64,000 nt of DNA from Nonomuraea jiangxiensis (GTDB lineage Bacteria; Actinomycetota; Actinomycetes; Streptosporangiales; Streptosporangiaceae), in the NCBI RefSeq assembly GCF_900099965.1, contig NZ_FNDJ01000007.1:342995-406994 (forward strand), in the 5' to 3' direction. The notes under the pieces were generated by a model, which had not been told where the DNA came from, searched no databases, and saw only the letters and a list, made by a program, of their open reading frames with translations. Positions 50,558 through 60,075 of this stretch are shown piece by piece. The position numbers were made by a program, and so were the translations under genes. Position 1 is the first letter of the stretch. Every line of letters begins with the position of its first letter.

Positions 50558-51553
50558 TCACATGCCGCTGACCGCCTCCTCGGTGGTTCCGGCGATGGCG
50601 TAGGCGCGCTCGAGGAGGACCGATTCAGTGGCGACGTCGATGCCGTAGACCTTCACCCGCACCACCTTGAACCCGACCTTCCTGACCATCCGCAGCGTGG
50701 AGTCACCCGTCCAGTCGAGCCTGACATCCGTATCGACCTCCATAATCCTGTCCTCGGCAAGGTCCCGCTCCACCTTCTGGCCCGACGCCGGCACGGAGAA
50801 CGTGGCGGTGACCAGCCCGCTCTCCAGGTCGTACAGGGCGATCTTCGGTTTGCGACCGGTGACGTAGACGGCCACGGTGCGCCCGTCGGCGTTCAGCGCG
50901 GCGGTGGCAGCGTTGTCGCCGATGAGCCGAGGCGGCACGACACTGGCGGTCCGCTTGCCCTTCAGGTCGTGAACGCTGAGCCTGCCGGACTTGTCGTCGT
51001 CCGTCCTGACCAGGATCTGGTCGCCGTCACCGCTGAAGCTCAAGGCATCTTCATGCACGGAAACTCCCGGCACCTTGCCCAGCAGGGCACCGGTGGCAGC
51101 GTCGTACACCCGCGCGGGATGGCCGGCGAAGCCGGACCAGCAGCAGTCCACCGCCACCAGGGAGCCGTCATACGACATCGTCACGCGGGTGAGATCGAGC
51201 TCCGACTTCGACGGCCACGCCTTGGCCTGCGAGACTCGTGTGCGGCCGTCGAGGTCGCGGACGACGAGCCGGGCGTCCTTGGCCCTGATGTAGGCGAGGC
51301 GGCGGCCGTCACCGCTGACGTCGACCGCGTCCGACCACCGGCCCACCCCGCTGAGCGAGTGGCGCTTGCCGTCGGTCGTCCGGAACCACCAAGGACCACA
51401 CCACGCGGCATTACGCGGGTCCTTGTCGCAGTCGGAGGCGGCGGCATACCGGATCGGGGCGGACACCTCACCTGCGGGAACGACCGCGCGAGCGGTACCC
51501 GGGGCGGCCATGAGCGCCGAGAAGACAGCCAGCGCCCCACAAAGGATCTTCAC
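50558..51553 (-). CDS. Secreted WD40/propeller-like protein
   Basis: 331 residues with a signal peptide (ILCGALAVFSALMAAPGTARA). The mature region has propeller-type strands: SGVGRWSDAVDVSGDGRRLAYIR, VTMSYDGSLVAVDCC, EDALSFSGDGDQILVR, TAALNADGRTVAVYV. Cysteines occur early and at CC in the third blade. It probably binds or senses something on the cell surface; no enzyme motif is visible. Start ATG 51553. Confidence 0.75.
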   Translation of the reverse strand: MKILCGALAVFSALMAAPGTARAVVPAGEVSAPIRYAAASDCDKDPRNAAWCGPWWFRTTDGKRHSLSGVGRWSDAVDVSGDGRRLAYIRAKDARLVVRDLDGRTRVSQAKAWPSKSELDLTRVTMSYDGSLVAVDCCWSGFAGHPARVYDAATGALLGKVPGVSVHEDALSFSGDGDQILVRTDDDKSGRLSVHDLKGKRTASVVPPRLIGDNAATAALNADGRTVAVYVTGRKPKIALYDLESGLVTATFSVPASGQKVERDLAEDRIMEVDTDVRLDWTGDSTLRMVRKVGFKVVRVKVYGIDVATESVLLERAYAIAGTTEEAVSGM

Positions 51554-52180
51554 ACGGGATTGGACCTCTCATCGCCGCGCAAGGTTGATCGCGATTCAAC
51601 AACGGACCCTGCGCTTCAGATCCCCCGCCAGCGCGTTGATCGCGGTTCCCCTCCAGCCTCAGAACCTTTTAGCATGTCCCGGTGGACCACCGCAGCCTGC
51701 AGGGCGAGCTCCCTTCTGCGCCGGTACGACGACGACTGCTACTACTACTTGACCGACATCATCTGGACATCCAATACCCGGTTCACCCCGCGGAAGCGAA
51801 ATACCGAACTTCGGATTCATCCCAGCCGGTGTGCGCGACCGGTATGAACAGGCGTTTCGGCGATCACAGCAAGTTCGTACAGCCGAAGAGAAACCCTGCT
51901 ATTCGCTCATCGCCCATCATCCATGGCCACTTTGAACCCTATCAGCGATCGTTCCAGCGAAGGGTTCTGAATCGTTGATGGCGCCGATAAACGACAGTGT
52001 TCGAGAAACAGCGCTGTCTTAACACAGCAGGTCGATTGTGGTTTGACTCGCGCGGGCAGAACGTTCACCGATATCCTGCCTGCTTCATCTACATCAGCGT
52101 ACAAGTCCAATTATATCCCGAGATCGCGATATGCCTATTCATATTGAATCGCGCCATGGCCGCCATGAGAGGGCAGACAC
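51554..52180. other. AT-richer leader region of the island gene
   Basis: No credible gene in 627 bases. The last ~200 bases are clearly lower in GC than the rest of the window and contain A/T-rich words (ATTATAT, TATGCCTATTCATATTGAAT). They probably hold the promoter of the gene at 52181. A good ribosome site (gagagggc) ends eight bases before its ATG. Confidence 0.6.
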
Positions 52181-54340
52181 ATGACCAATGAGCACCAGCT
52201 CGAACGTGCCGATACGACACAAAACTCCGTCTCCGCAAGTTTTATTGATTGGCTAGAGGGTGACACTGCGGATGCGGCACCGGATATCGGTCTTACGGAA
52301 CTCCCTCCCGTTGCACAAGCCCTCTGCACTCGGCTAAAGAAGGGAAATATCGACCTTCCTTGGATGCTCGAGCGCCTGGTCAGCCACCCCTCAGGTGTAG
52401 CACTCCTGCAGGCTGCCCTACCAGGGTGCTGGGAAGCGGCAATAAGGGCATTTCCTGCGACTCCGAGCCGGAACCCATATAAGTCTCACGGACAGTATGG
52501 ACATGAACGGCATTGTAAAGGTTCGAACGATATCTGCGGCGCTCTTGTCTACGCCACGCTAAGCCTTGCACCGAACCATGACATAGAAACTCTTCATCAT
52601 CTCAACCATGACGATCTGCGCTTTCTTATGGGCGCAGCCCAGTATGATCACAATCTCCTTCGGTACCTTCTGATGTGGGCATCGATACAACCAGAAGACA
52701 ACAGCCGCTGGCGCTGGGAGAACGAGATCCCAAAGTCCTCTATTTGGGGATTCGTATCAGACGGAATCGAGCTAGTGTTCACCGAACACAGCCGAGAGTG
52801 GAATGACGCTCTATGGCAATCTCCCGCCGGCATTGCCCTCGCCGAGGAAATGATCTGCAGTCTTGACATTGCCACTCTCCGTGCTTACGGTCACCGTCTT
52901 CTCGGCACGTATCAAGATTTGCTCGTAGAAGTAGCGAAACTTGATCCGTCCGTGGCTCGAGCTGTAGGCAACGACCGGATGGTGGTTGAGACCTTCCCAA
53001 CCCCTGATTTTTCGACATCCGATTCAGTAGTGGTCGCGGAGGCACTTCCGTTCATTCCGCTAGCGTTCCTCGAGCAACAGACGCTCCAGGCTGGCTGGGC
53101 AGCCGGCCTGAAGTTGCACAGGACAGATCTCCCACGAACTGTGGGATCAGTCGCTCAAGTTTTGGGAAAGAGCCAAAGCGAAGTGGACGGTACAATTCTG
53201 AGCGGCATGGCACTGCTATGGGCCGACCTGCAACAACTAACCGAGTATAAGAGAGACGAATGGAAGCATCGCGACCAGATTCGTGGTGTACATTCACGAC
53301 TGTCGAAGCACCTCGAGTCTTCGCCAGATGCATGGGCAGTATCCGCTCACGAAATACTCAGGCAGGCAGACTCTCTGGACTCGGACCACATTGATCTTCT
53401 CGCCCTTGCAGCGGCCTACCATGCCACTGTTCGCAGAAAGATTGAGGAGATCGCGGTGGACGACTCAGATCGTGCGACGCGCGACCGGGCTCAAGGCATA
53501 CTAGCGCTTATATCTGGCGTCATGTCCCCCAATACAGACCTTCACCGATGGCTCGCCGATAGCGCAGCACGAGCTTTCGATGGCGTGCCACTATTTCCAC
53601 ATCCACTAACATCGCTAGCAAGAACCTGGATAGGTTCGACCGAAGTCGAAGACACAATCTCTCGATCGCTACGTCAAGCTATGGCCCTCTTTAGCGTCTG
53701 GGCCAAGTCGCAGGGTGCGGCCCAAGAGGAGTTGGCAACCGGAGTATTGCTCACAGAGCTCAAAACAGCTTTTCGGAATGTCTCGCTGCGACTTGCTGCT
53801 GGGGGCAATTCACGTCTGGCGCAGACCATCGCCGTCCGTCAGCGCCCAGTTACCAAGACAGAGGAAAGTACATGGGGATGCGATATTGCGCTGCTACTCA
53901 ACGCCGATATCCGGCCCTCTGCTTTCATACGAAGTGCCGAACTCGTTCAGGTGAAGAAATCTGAGGCGTTTGGGGACACCTCGAGCTCTCCGAATGAGAG
54001 ATGGCGCATAGATGTGCAGCAGTTGCTTACGCTCCTCGAGCGGTCGGAGTCATCTAGCTATTGGCTCATCCTCTCCACCGGTGAAGTTCTTTGCGTGACT
54101 GCGCGTTGGATTTTTGGCCTTATCGCCGGCGGAAATGCGCTGGGCCAAAATACCGCTACTGTGAACTACAACGATGTGCGCCATACGGCAGTACTAGTAG
54201 AGCAGTTCATGTCCGAACTATTTCTCGGCATCTGGGTCGGCTCCGTTAATGAGCAGACTCTGAAATTCGCGCGCGGCGAAGACAGCAGCGTGACACCGCG
54301 AAATATCTTTGAGATCGCCATCACTGCAGGAGGCCAATGA
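52181..54340 (+). CDS. Unknown 719-residue protein with Mrr-like nuclease end
   Basis: 719 residues with base and codon use unlike the neighbours: many A/T-ending codons, and lower GC than the flanking genes. No signal peptide or membrane helix. The first ~560 residues are largely helical and of no recognised family (HGQYGHERHCKGSND and NHDIETLHHLNHDDL are notable His-rich points). From ~560 the sequence reads STWGCDIALLLN (Asp568), then AELVQVKKSE (Glu587, Gln590, Lys592, Lys593), then WRIDVQQLL. This D...E-x-x-Q-x-K-K spacing is that of PD-(D/E)xK nucleases of the Mrr restriction-enzyme group. Taken with its place in a tRNA island among nuclease and helicase relics, a defence role is inferred, not shown. 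Alternatives are a DNA-repair or island-maintenance protein. Confidence 0.8.
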   Translation: MTNEHQLERADTTQNSVSASFIDWLEGDTADAAPDIGLTELPPVAQALCTRLKKGNIDLPWMLERLVSHPSGVALLQAALPGCWEAAIRAFPATPSRNPYKSHGQYGHERHCKGSNDICGALVYATLSLAPNHDIETLHHLNHDDLRFLMGAAQYDHNLLRYLLMWASIQPEDNSRWRWENEIPKSSIWGFVSDGIELVFTEHSREWNDALWQSPAGIALAEEMICSLDIATLRAYGHRLLGTYQDLLVEVAKLDPSVARAVGNDRMVVETFPTPDFSTSDSVVVAEALPFIPLAFLEQQTLQAGWAAGLKLHRTDLPRTVGSVAQVLGKSQSEVDGTILSGMALLWADLQQLTEYKRDEWKHRDQIRGVHSRLSKHLESSPDAWAVSAHEILRQADSLDSDHIDLLALAAAYHATVRRKIEEIAVDDSDRATRDRAQGILALISGVMSPNTDLHRWLADSAARAFDGVPLFPHPLTSLARTWIGSTEVEDTISRSLRQAMALFSVWAKSQGAAQEELATGVLLTELKTAFRNVSLRLAAGGNSRLAQTIAVRQRPVTKTEESTWGCDIALLLNADIRPSAFIRSAELVQVKKSEAFGDTSSSPNERWRIDVQQLLTLLERSESSSYWLILSTGEVLCVTARWIFGLIAGGNALGQNTATVNYNDVRHTAVLVEQFMSELFLGIWVGSVNEQTLKFARGEDSSVTPRNIFEIAITAGGQ

Positions 54341-54405
54341 AATACCAATCGCAGATCAATCGATGACCCTTAAGGTAGCGATCCAAGTGGGCAACGTCCG
54401 ATAAC

Positions 54406-54630
54406 TTATATCGACGTCCGCGGGGAATCGCGCGCGGGTGCGGCACCGCTGACAGAGACAGCACCGGTAAATCCAGTCGCCCGTTCAGCCACCGGTCGAG
54501 AAACCCCGAGGCGCCGTTTGGCAACCGCTCCCATCCCACGCCGTGTGGCGTCCAGCAGCACCTTAGGCCACTCGGCCAGCCTGCCGCTGACCGGCCACCA
54601 GCACGCCCCACCCTCGTCAAACACCCTCAC
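54406..54630 (-). CDS. Short ORF, second of a coupled pair
   Basis: 74 residues from a GTG that overlaps the previous gene's stop (GTGA). VFDEGGACWWPVSGRLAEWPKVLLDATRRG looks like a genuine folded segment. After residue ~32 the parallel frame gives more convincing sequence (WERLPNGASGFLDRWLNGRLDLP), so a frameshift probably breaks it. Possibly a SMI1/KNR4-like remnant; the assignment is weak. Confidence 0.35.
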   Translation of the reverse strand: MRVFDEGGACWWPVSGRLAEWPKVLLDATRRGMGAVAKRRLGVSRPVAERATGFTGAVSVSGAAPARDSPRTSI

Positions 54631-55034
54631 AATCGCAACCCGTCCAGCTCGGGCGCGATCGGCGACGCAACCACCTGTTCCCCGCTGCCCGCCGCTAACG
54701 CAATCGCTCGCTCACCACAGCTTCTTCCGCGTTCAGGTCGAGGCGCTCCGGCGTCCCGGAGACAAAGTGCCAACCAGCTTCCCCCGGCTGTCTCGCAGAC
54801 AAGCGCGGCATAGGCCTCGGGCACCCCCGTGGCCGCCTCGACCCTCGCTGCCTTCTCGGCGACCAACGCGAGCGACGCTCCCGCATAGGAACTTTCTCCT
54901 GCACGTCCTTCAACGCAAGGGGGCGGGCTTCCAGGCATACGAAGGCGACACCGCAGGCAGGCCTCGCCCAGGCTCAGGCTGCCGCTCACCCGCCCGGCGA
55001 GCACTTCCGTCATAGAAGCGTAGTCTGCTCGCAT
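54627..55034 (-). CDS. Hypothetical protein upstream of the coupled short ORF
   Basis: 135 residues from ATG 55034 (or 55013). The sequence (SLSLGEACLRCRLR, VEAATGVPEAYAALVCETAGGSWLALCLRD) is Ala/Gly/Arg-rich but has a coding-like pattern, and its stop overlaps the next start. No family is recognised. The 340 bases before it have no clear gene. Confidence 0.35.
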   Translation of the reverse strand: MRADYASMTEVLAGRVSGSLSLGEACLRCRLRMPGSPPPCVEGRAGESSYAGASLALVAEKAARVEAATGVPEAYAALVCETAGGSWLALCLRDAGAPRPERGRSCGERAIALAAGSGEQVVASPIAPELDGLRL

Positions 55035-55400
55035 TCGCCGTGTTGCTCCACGGGATGACCGTCTTGGCCTCGTGTGGGTCACGACGGGTCTTCGACCGTA
55101 TGCGCGTCCTTTTCCATCAGCATGCCGATCGCGATCATCTCCGTCGACCTGATCCCGAGCGTCTGCCCAGTGTGGGTCGCCGCGATGCAGGCCGTGTGCA
55201 CCCTGCCGATCGTCCGAGCCGCTTTCGGCCATCTACGGCCCCGTCCTGCGCGCCGTGTCCCCCAGGGCTTCCGAGACCGGGTGACGCCCACACAGGGGTT
55301 TCATGTGGCCGTCTGACCTGTTTGCGATTACGGATGAAACCCGCACGGTGCGGGCGTTGAATCGTTCATACAAGAGTTGGCCGACCTAGGGACGGATGAC

Positions 55401-55847
55401 ATGCCTCTTGAGGGTGAGTACGAACCCAGCACTGCGCAGTGGGTACGTGAGCAAGTGGAACTGTACGAGAACTCCGGCGGTACCAAGGGCACGACCTTGA
55501 GAGACACGGGATTGCCCGTCATTGTGATGACCAACCTGGGCGCCAAGAGCGGCAAGATCCGCAAGACGCCACTGATGCGTGTGGAACATGAAGGCCGATA
55601 TGCCGTGGTCGCCTCGCAGGGCGGCGCTCCCAAGCACCCCGTCTGGTATTTCAACCTCAAGTCCGAGCCCCGTGTGGAGCTTCAGGACGGCCCGGTCAAG
55701 CAGGACATGAGGGCTCGTGAAGTGACTGGCGCGGAGAAGGCCGAATGGTGGCAGCGTGCGGTGGCGGCGTATCCGCCGTATGCCGACTACCAGAAGAAGA
55801 CGGACCGGGAGATCCCGGTGTTCGTACTGGAGCCGGTCGAAGTCTGA
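55401..55847 (+). CDS. F420-dependent nitroreductase-family (Ddn-like) protein
   Basis: 148 residues of the deazaflavin-dependent split beta-barrel family: [70 protein letters not shown] and FVLEPV. Members use reduced coenzyme F420 to reduce quinones, nitro or unsaturated compounds, which agrees with an actinomycete host. ATG 55401 (MPLEGEYEP) has agggacgg upstream; the start at 55377 is less likely. Confidence 0.92.
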   Translation: MPLEGEYEPSTAQWVREQVELYENSGGTKGTTLRDTGLPVIVMTNLGAKSGKIRKTPLMRVEHEGRYAVVASQGGAPKHPVWYFNLKSEPRVELQDGPVKQDMRAREVTGAEKAEWWQRAVAAYPPYADYQKKTDREIPVFVLEPVEV

Positions 55848-55966
55848 TCGCAGGGAAAGCCTGCCCACTGGACGCGTGCCACCGCGGCCGCCAGCACCTG
55901 TGAATCCTCGCGCTCGCCGTCGCCGCGGGACTTCTGCGTGCTTCTTGTGGGCAGGTGGCTGCACGG

Positions 55967-56302
55967 TCAATCGTCGCTGCCCGTGGGCTCATAGATCGAC
56001 CTTGCGCGGGCTTCCTCGAACGTCGGGAGGCTCGTGATGGGGTCGGCTGACGTGAAGGTGAAGCCATCCACGACCGGCGGCGGCGGCGGTTCGAAGTCGA
56101 CGGTGAGGATGGGCGGGTGGAGCGTGCCCTGGCACTGTTCCCGCGGGGCGGTGGTGCAGCCGCCTGCCTCGTCGGTACGGTAGCGCCGCCAGTTGGTGAT
56201 GTCGGATTCGCTGCCGGCGGCGAGCTGGATGCCGTGGTTGGGCTCGCCGTCCACCCATGCCTGGACGATGTCGTCGAGGGTGATGTTCGAACTGCCCACC
56301 AA
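55967..56302 (-). pseudogene. DNRLRE-domain polymorphic-toxin fragment
   Basis: The piece ITLDDIVQAWVDGEPNHG, IQLAAGSESDITNWRRYR, then PPILTVDFEPPPPP and the short end ARSIYEPTGSDD is the C-terminal edge of a DNRLRE (surface adhesion) module as in YD-repeat toxins. It has no start, signal peptide or toxin part, so it is a relic. Confidence 0.65.
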
Positions 56303-56690
56303 CGCGCTTCAACTCGACCTTGCGATCGTCGACAACAGTTCCAAGGTAATCATCGCTGGAGAGGCGAAACGCTCCGTAGCGGCGCTAACCGTTCTACGCG
56401 AACCCGTGCAACAACGATTCGCCGAAGAACCACCTGGCGAGGAACAAAGAAACGAGGCGATGAGGCCCGCCAACTCGCATGGCGCCTTTGGACAGTCTCA
56501 CCGCAGGTGACCTGGCTCATCGGCCCCGGCCATCGAGAGGCATACGAGACGGAGACCTACCCACTGCGGCTGAACCCGATGCCCAGACTGCCCCATGCCC
56601 GCCTGCTCGGCCTGGAGCAAGAACCCGGCCGGCCCATCGCCATGCCAAACCTGATGGCAGACTACCCACGCAAGTCCAAACCCACTCTCA
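56303..56690 (+). pseudogene. ExK-type nuclease-like fragment
   Basis: One frame reads ALQLDLAIVDNSSKVIIAGEAKRSVAAL, with Asp, Asp and GEAK spaced as in PD-(D/E)xK restriction-type nucleases. A second frame continues AWRLWTVSPQVTWLIGPGHREAYE and YPLRLNPMPRLPHA. Neither has a start or a proper end, so at least one frameshift and truncations are present. It may be a decayed relative of a restriction or defence protein. Confidence 0.5.
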
Positions 56691-56826
56691 TGCCGCAAGC
56701 TGAGCGGCGGGCGATAGACCGCACCGGGTCTGCCGAATTGCGTGCGTTCATAGGAGTCGGGCTGTGGCACGGCCTTCGAACGCACCGTCTCCCGACAGGG
56801 CAGTCGAGACCACGGCAGCCGTCCTC

Positions 56827-57996
56827 TCAAGCCTCCGTCTCAGATGCAGAGACACTTACGAGCGCATGACGGATCACGGTGACCGGATCGCCAAGGTGGT
56901 AGACGCGCTCGCTGGGTTCGATGTTGTCGAGGAACTCCTGGTACCGCACGGCGTACGCGAGATGCGCGAGCGGTTCGGCGATCCGTAGCGCCTCGGCCGG
57001 ACGTGACCGGGGTAGCGCGGCGGTCCATGCTGCGATCCATGCGTTGGCCGCTGCGCGACGTCGGTCTGTCGGCAGGTAGTCGATCGCGCGCAACCCGTCC
57101 AGGACTGGGTTGCCCAGGTGCGCGTCGGCGAAATCGAGGACGACCAGGGAGTCGTCGCCGCAGCGCCAGTTGCCGGGGTGGAAGTCGCCGTGTACGACCG
57201 TGTCGGGCAGGCCGCAGTCGGCCAGCATCTCCCATCGCCATTGCAGGCTTCTGGCAGCGTGCAGTTCCTCGGGGCTCAGTTCGGCGCCGACCGGACCGTC
57301 GAGCAGGTCACGGACGGCGGCGGACAGAATCTCCGGGCGACGATCCGGTATGCCGTGTGGTGGCGGGTCGATGCGGGCCTGTGCGGTGGCCAGGCGATGC
57401 ACGGCGTCCGCCACGATATCTGGGGACGCGTCCCAGCAGTCTTTGCCGGGAACGTCTGTCAGCAGCAGGCGACCCGGCGCACTGGCCAAGACGGTCGGCA
57501 CCAAGCCCGGATCGACCTGGGCGATCGCGGCGATGGCGACCGGCTCGGCGGCGGCGAAGGGAGGTATGGCCTTGAGCCAGACCGGTCCATCGGCGGTTGG
57601 CAAGCGGAACAGACCTGCCAGGTTCCAGGTCTTGCGCTGTGCCGGCCGATCGGTGAGGTCGACGTACTGGGATGCCCACGCGAAGAGTTCTCGGAGGCCA
57701 GACGCTCGTGCCCAGGGCAGTCGGAGCGGGTGGTCATCGTCGACGAAATCGCAGGTGCCCAGGTTCCCGGGTGGTTGGAGTGCTTCTACGTGGTAGGTGA
57801 CATGGCCGCCGCGGCCCCCGTCGGATCCTTCGACGGTAAGCAGTCGCAGGACGACGACTTGCACGCCCAGCGTCTCCTCCAGATGCGCGACGACCGGCTC
57901 GACCTCGGCCCACCATGGGATGTCGACATGGAATGGACCGACCACCCCGACGCACGTGTTGCCGTACGTCACTATTGCTGTCACAACGCGTCCCAT
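56827..57996 (-). CDS. Aminoglycoside-phosphotransferase-family kinase
   Basis: 389 residues. The N-terminal ~140 residues (ETLGVQVVVLRLLTVEGSDGG, GHVTYHVEALQPPG) form a Nudix-like or accessory segment. The APH kinase domain follows: KTWNLAGLFRLPTADGPVWLKAIP (ATP-site Lys), the catalytic loop VVHGDFHPGNWR and the metal site LDFADAHLGNPVLDGL. Members phosphorylate small molecules, not only aminoglycosides. ATG 57996 is used; the frame upstream is open but less convincing. It converges with nothing on its left and lies inside the island. Confidence 0.9.
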   Translation of the reverse strand: MGRVVTAIVTYGNTCVGVVGPFHVDIPWWAEVEPVVAHLEETLGVQVVVLRLLTVEGSDGGRGGHVTYHVEALQPPGNLGTCDFVDDDHPLRLPWARASGLRELFAWASQYVDLTDRPAQRKTWNLAGLFRLPTADGPVWLKAIPPFAAAEPVAIAAIAQVDPGLVPTVLASAPGRLLLTDVPGKDCWDASPDIVADAVHRLATAQARIDPPPHGIPDRRPEILSAAVRDLLDGPVGAELSPEELHAARSLQWRWEMLADCGLPDTVVHGDFHPGNWRCGDDSLVVLDFADAHLGNPVLDGLRAIDYLPTDRRRAAANAWIAAWTAALPRSRPAEALRIAEPLAHLAYAVRYQEFLDNIEPSERVYHLGDPVTVIRHALVSVSASETEA

Positions 57997-58179
57997 CCCG
58001 CCAGTGTGACCCCCCTCCTCAAGACCTCGACCGAATAGCGGGCCGATGCGCGTCGGTACGTGGCCAGCGGGATCGGACCGCTTCTGGCACCGAGCCCGTG
58101 CCCGGGATGGAGGGCCCGGCTCGCCCACCTAACGGGTGCTCGGGCCGCGGAGCCCGGAGAGCCGCCGGACGTGCTTCGC

Positions 58180-58447
58180 TCGGAGCTACGTCATGTGGCG
58201 CCGCCGCTGAACCCTGTGATGCCCTTGCATTCCCCCGCCCGCTACGGCAAGAACGAAGTGCCGGCCGCCTTCGGAGTCGACAAGGCCCGCTCATATGAGG
58301 GAGGGGGTCAAGTACGTACAGGAGCACCAGGCGGACCTGTTCTTCGTCACCATCGACAAGTCCGAGGACCGCTACTCCCCCACCAGGCTCTACCACGAAC
58401 CGGGCGATCGGTTTCCGCAACTCGGCATCCCCGTGCGCCAGCGCTAG
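58180..58447 (+). pseudogene. DUF3427-type helicase C-terminal remnant
   Basis: One frame gives VMPLHSPARYGKNEVPAAFGVDKAR, and another, entered at a poly-G run near 58306, gives EGVKYVQEHQADLFFVTIDKSEDRYSPTRLYHE. Together they match the DUF3427 domain carried by some DEAD/DEAH helicases. The rest of the helicase is gone and the end (LGIPVRQR) is not family-like. Confidence 0.7.
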
Positions 58448-60075
58448 CCGACGACGGGGAGTACAACGGCGGAGGACCTGCCCGGGTCGTGGAAGATTGC
58501 CTGATCCGCGGTGAGCATGCGGGTGGCGGTGCCGAGGGCCGCGCCGGTGCCCGGGTTGCGGGCCACCCGGGGGTAGGCACCGCTGCACACGTGAAGCCGG
58601 ACGCGGTGCCCGGCGCGGAAGCGGTGCGCGGTCGGCCAGAGCTGCACCTCGACCCTTCGCACGCCGTCACCGTCCGGGTCCGGCGCGTCTGGTGTCAGGC
58701 GTCGCATGCCCTCGCACAGGTTGAGCGACTCGCCTTTCGGGCTGACGTCGCACAGCCGTACGACGACGTCGGTGTGCATGCGGTCGGACCGCATGTACAG
58801 CTCCGCGCCGACGGGGCCGACGATCTCCAGGTCGTCGGTCAAGACGGGGCTGGTGAAGGTGAGCACGTCGTGGCGGCGCTCCAGCCGGCGCTGGTCGGCC
58901 GGTCTGCCGTGGCCGGTGATCGAGGGGCCGGAGATGCAGGGCGTGGGATTCGCAGGGTCGTATCGGTAGGTGTCCGGGGCCGACTGGAGCGGATCCACCG
59001 GGGCGAGCCCGCCGTCGGGCTGGAGCCGCCATCTCTCCTCACGGATGCCGGGCACCGGCCAGTAGGAGAACTCGCGCCACTCGCCGGCTCCCGTGACGTA
59101 CAGGCGGACGGGGTTGTCCCGTAGCTCCGAGGGATCGCCGGTGAGGTGGGCGCGGAACCAGGTGAGCGCCTCGCTCACTGCGGCGCGCATCATTCGGCCG
59201 TCGGAGTGAGACCAGGGTCCGATCGTGAGGTAGGGCCGTCGGCCTGCCGCGCGCAGCGCCGCGTAGTCCTTGAGCTGCCACGGCAGGAAGATGTCGTACC
59301 AGCCGCCCATCATGTTCACCGGCGCCTCAACCGCGGCTACGGTGGCGCTGAAATCGCGCCTGGCCCAGAACGGTGTCTGCGGCCCGTTCTGCAGCACCTC
59401 CTGGAAGAAACTGCTCTGCTGCCCGGTGGCGAGCGCGTCGAGCTCGGCTAGCGGACGGCCCGACAGCGCGGCGCGCCGGGCGCGGCGGGGCGAGACGAAA
59501 TCCGCGGTCAGCCATGAGAGCGGACGTTCCATCCGGGCCGTCATGTCGACCCATGTCAGTGCGGCCTCCAGGGCGAAGCCGCCCCCGTAGTACATCGCGT
59601 CGTGGAACTGTGACGCGGTCACCTGAGTCGCCATCGCCTTCAGTTCGGGACCTGCTTCGGCGGCGATCGCCCACTGGGCGAAGCCGCTGTAGCTGGGGCC
59701 GAACATGGCGAACGAGCCGTCGAACCATGGTTGCGCCCGCAGCCAGTCCACCGTGGCGAGGCCGTCGTCGCGCTCGTCGCCGAGTGGATCGAACGCACCG
59801 CCGGAGCCGAACCCCCCGCGGACGCTCTGCACCACCGCGTGGAAGCCGTGCGCGGCGAAGACGTAGCCGAAGAGCATTCCGAACGGACCCCGCCGGCCGT
59901 ACGGTGAGCGGACCAGGATCGTCGGGGAACGATCCACACCCACCGGCAGGTAGTGATCGCTGAGCAGGGCCACGCCCTCCGCGACCGGAACGGCCAGGTC
60001 CCGCTGCACGGCGACATGGTGGCAGCCACGAGGCAACCGCATCGCGACCGCCCCCAGCCGACGAGCCCACCCCAT
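58444..60075 (-). CDS. CocE/NonD-family serine hydrolase
   Basis: 543 residues. The alpha/beta-hydrolase part includes ILVRSPYGRRGPFG, VVQSVRGGFGSGGAFDPLGDERDDG and the nucleophile elbow MFGPSYSGFAQW (Ser128). The conserved NMMGGWYDIFLPWQLKDY carries the Asp, and IGPWSHSDGR the His. The C-terminal jelly-roll (X-Pro dipeptidyl-peptidase C) domain runs from about 360 to the end (LVVG). Members hydrolyse esters or acyl peptides such as cocaine and glutaryl compounds. Start ATG 60075. Confidence 0.95.
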   Translation of the reverse strand: MGWARRLGAVAMRLPRGCHHVAVQRDLAVPVAEGVALLSDHYLPVGVDRSPTILVRSPYGRRGPFGMLFGYVFAAHGFHAVVQSVRGGFGSGGAFDPLGDERDDGLATVDWLRAQPWFDGSFAMFGPSYSGFAQWAIAAEAGPELKAMATQVTASQFHDAMYYGGGFALEAALTWVDMTARMERPLSWLTADFVSPRRARRAALSGRPLAELDALATGQQSSFFQEVLQNGPQTPFWARRDFSATVAAVEAPVNMMGGWYDIFLPWQLKDYAALRAAGRRPYLTIGPWSHSDGRMMRAAVSEALTWFRAHLTGDPSELRDNPVRLYVTGAGEWREFSYWPVPGIREERWRLQPDGGLAPVDPLQSAPDTYRYDPANPTPCISGPSITGHGRPADQRRLERRHDVLTFTSPVLTDDLEIVGPVGAELYMRSDRMHTDVVVRLCDVSPKGESLNLCEGMRRLTPDAPDPDGDGVRRVEVQLWPTAHRFRAGHRVRLHVCSGAYPRVARNPGTGAALGTATRMLTADQAIFHDPGRSSAVVLPVVG

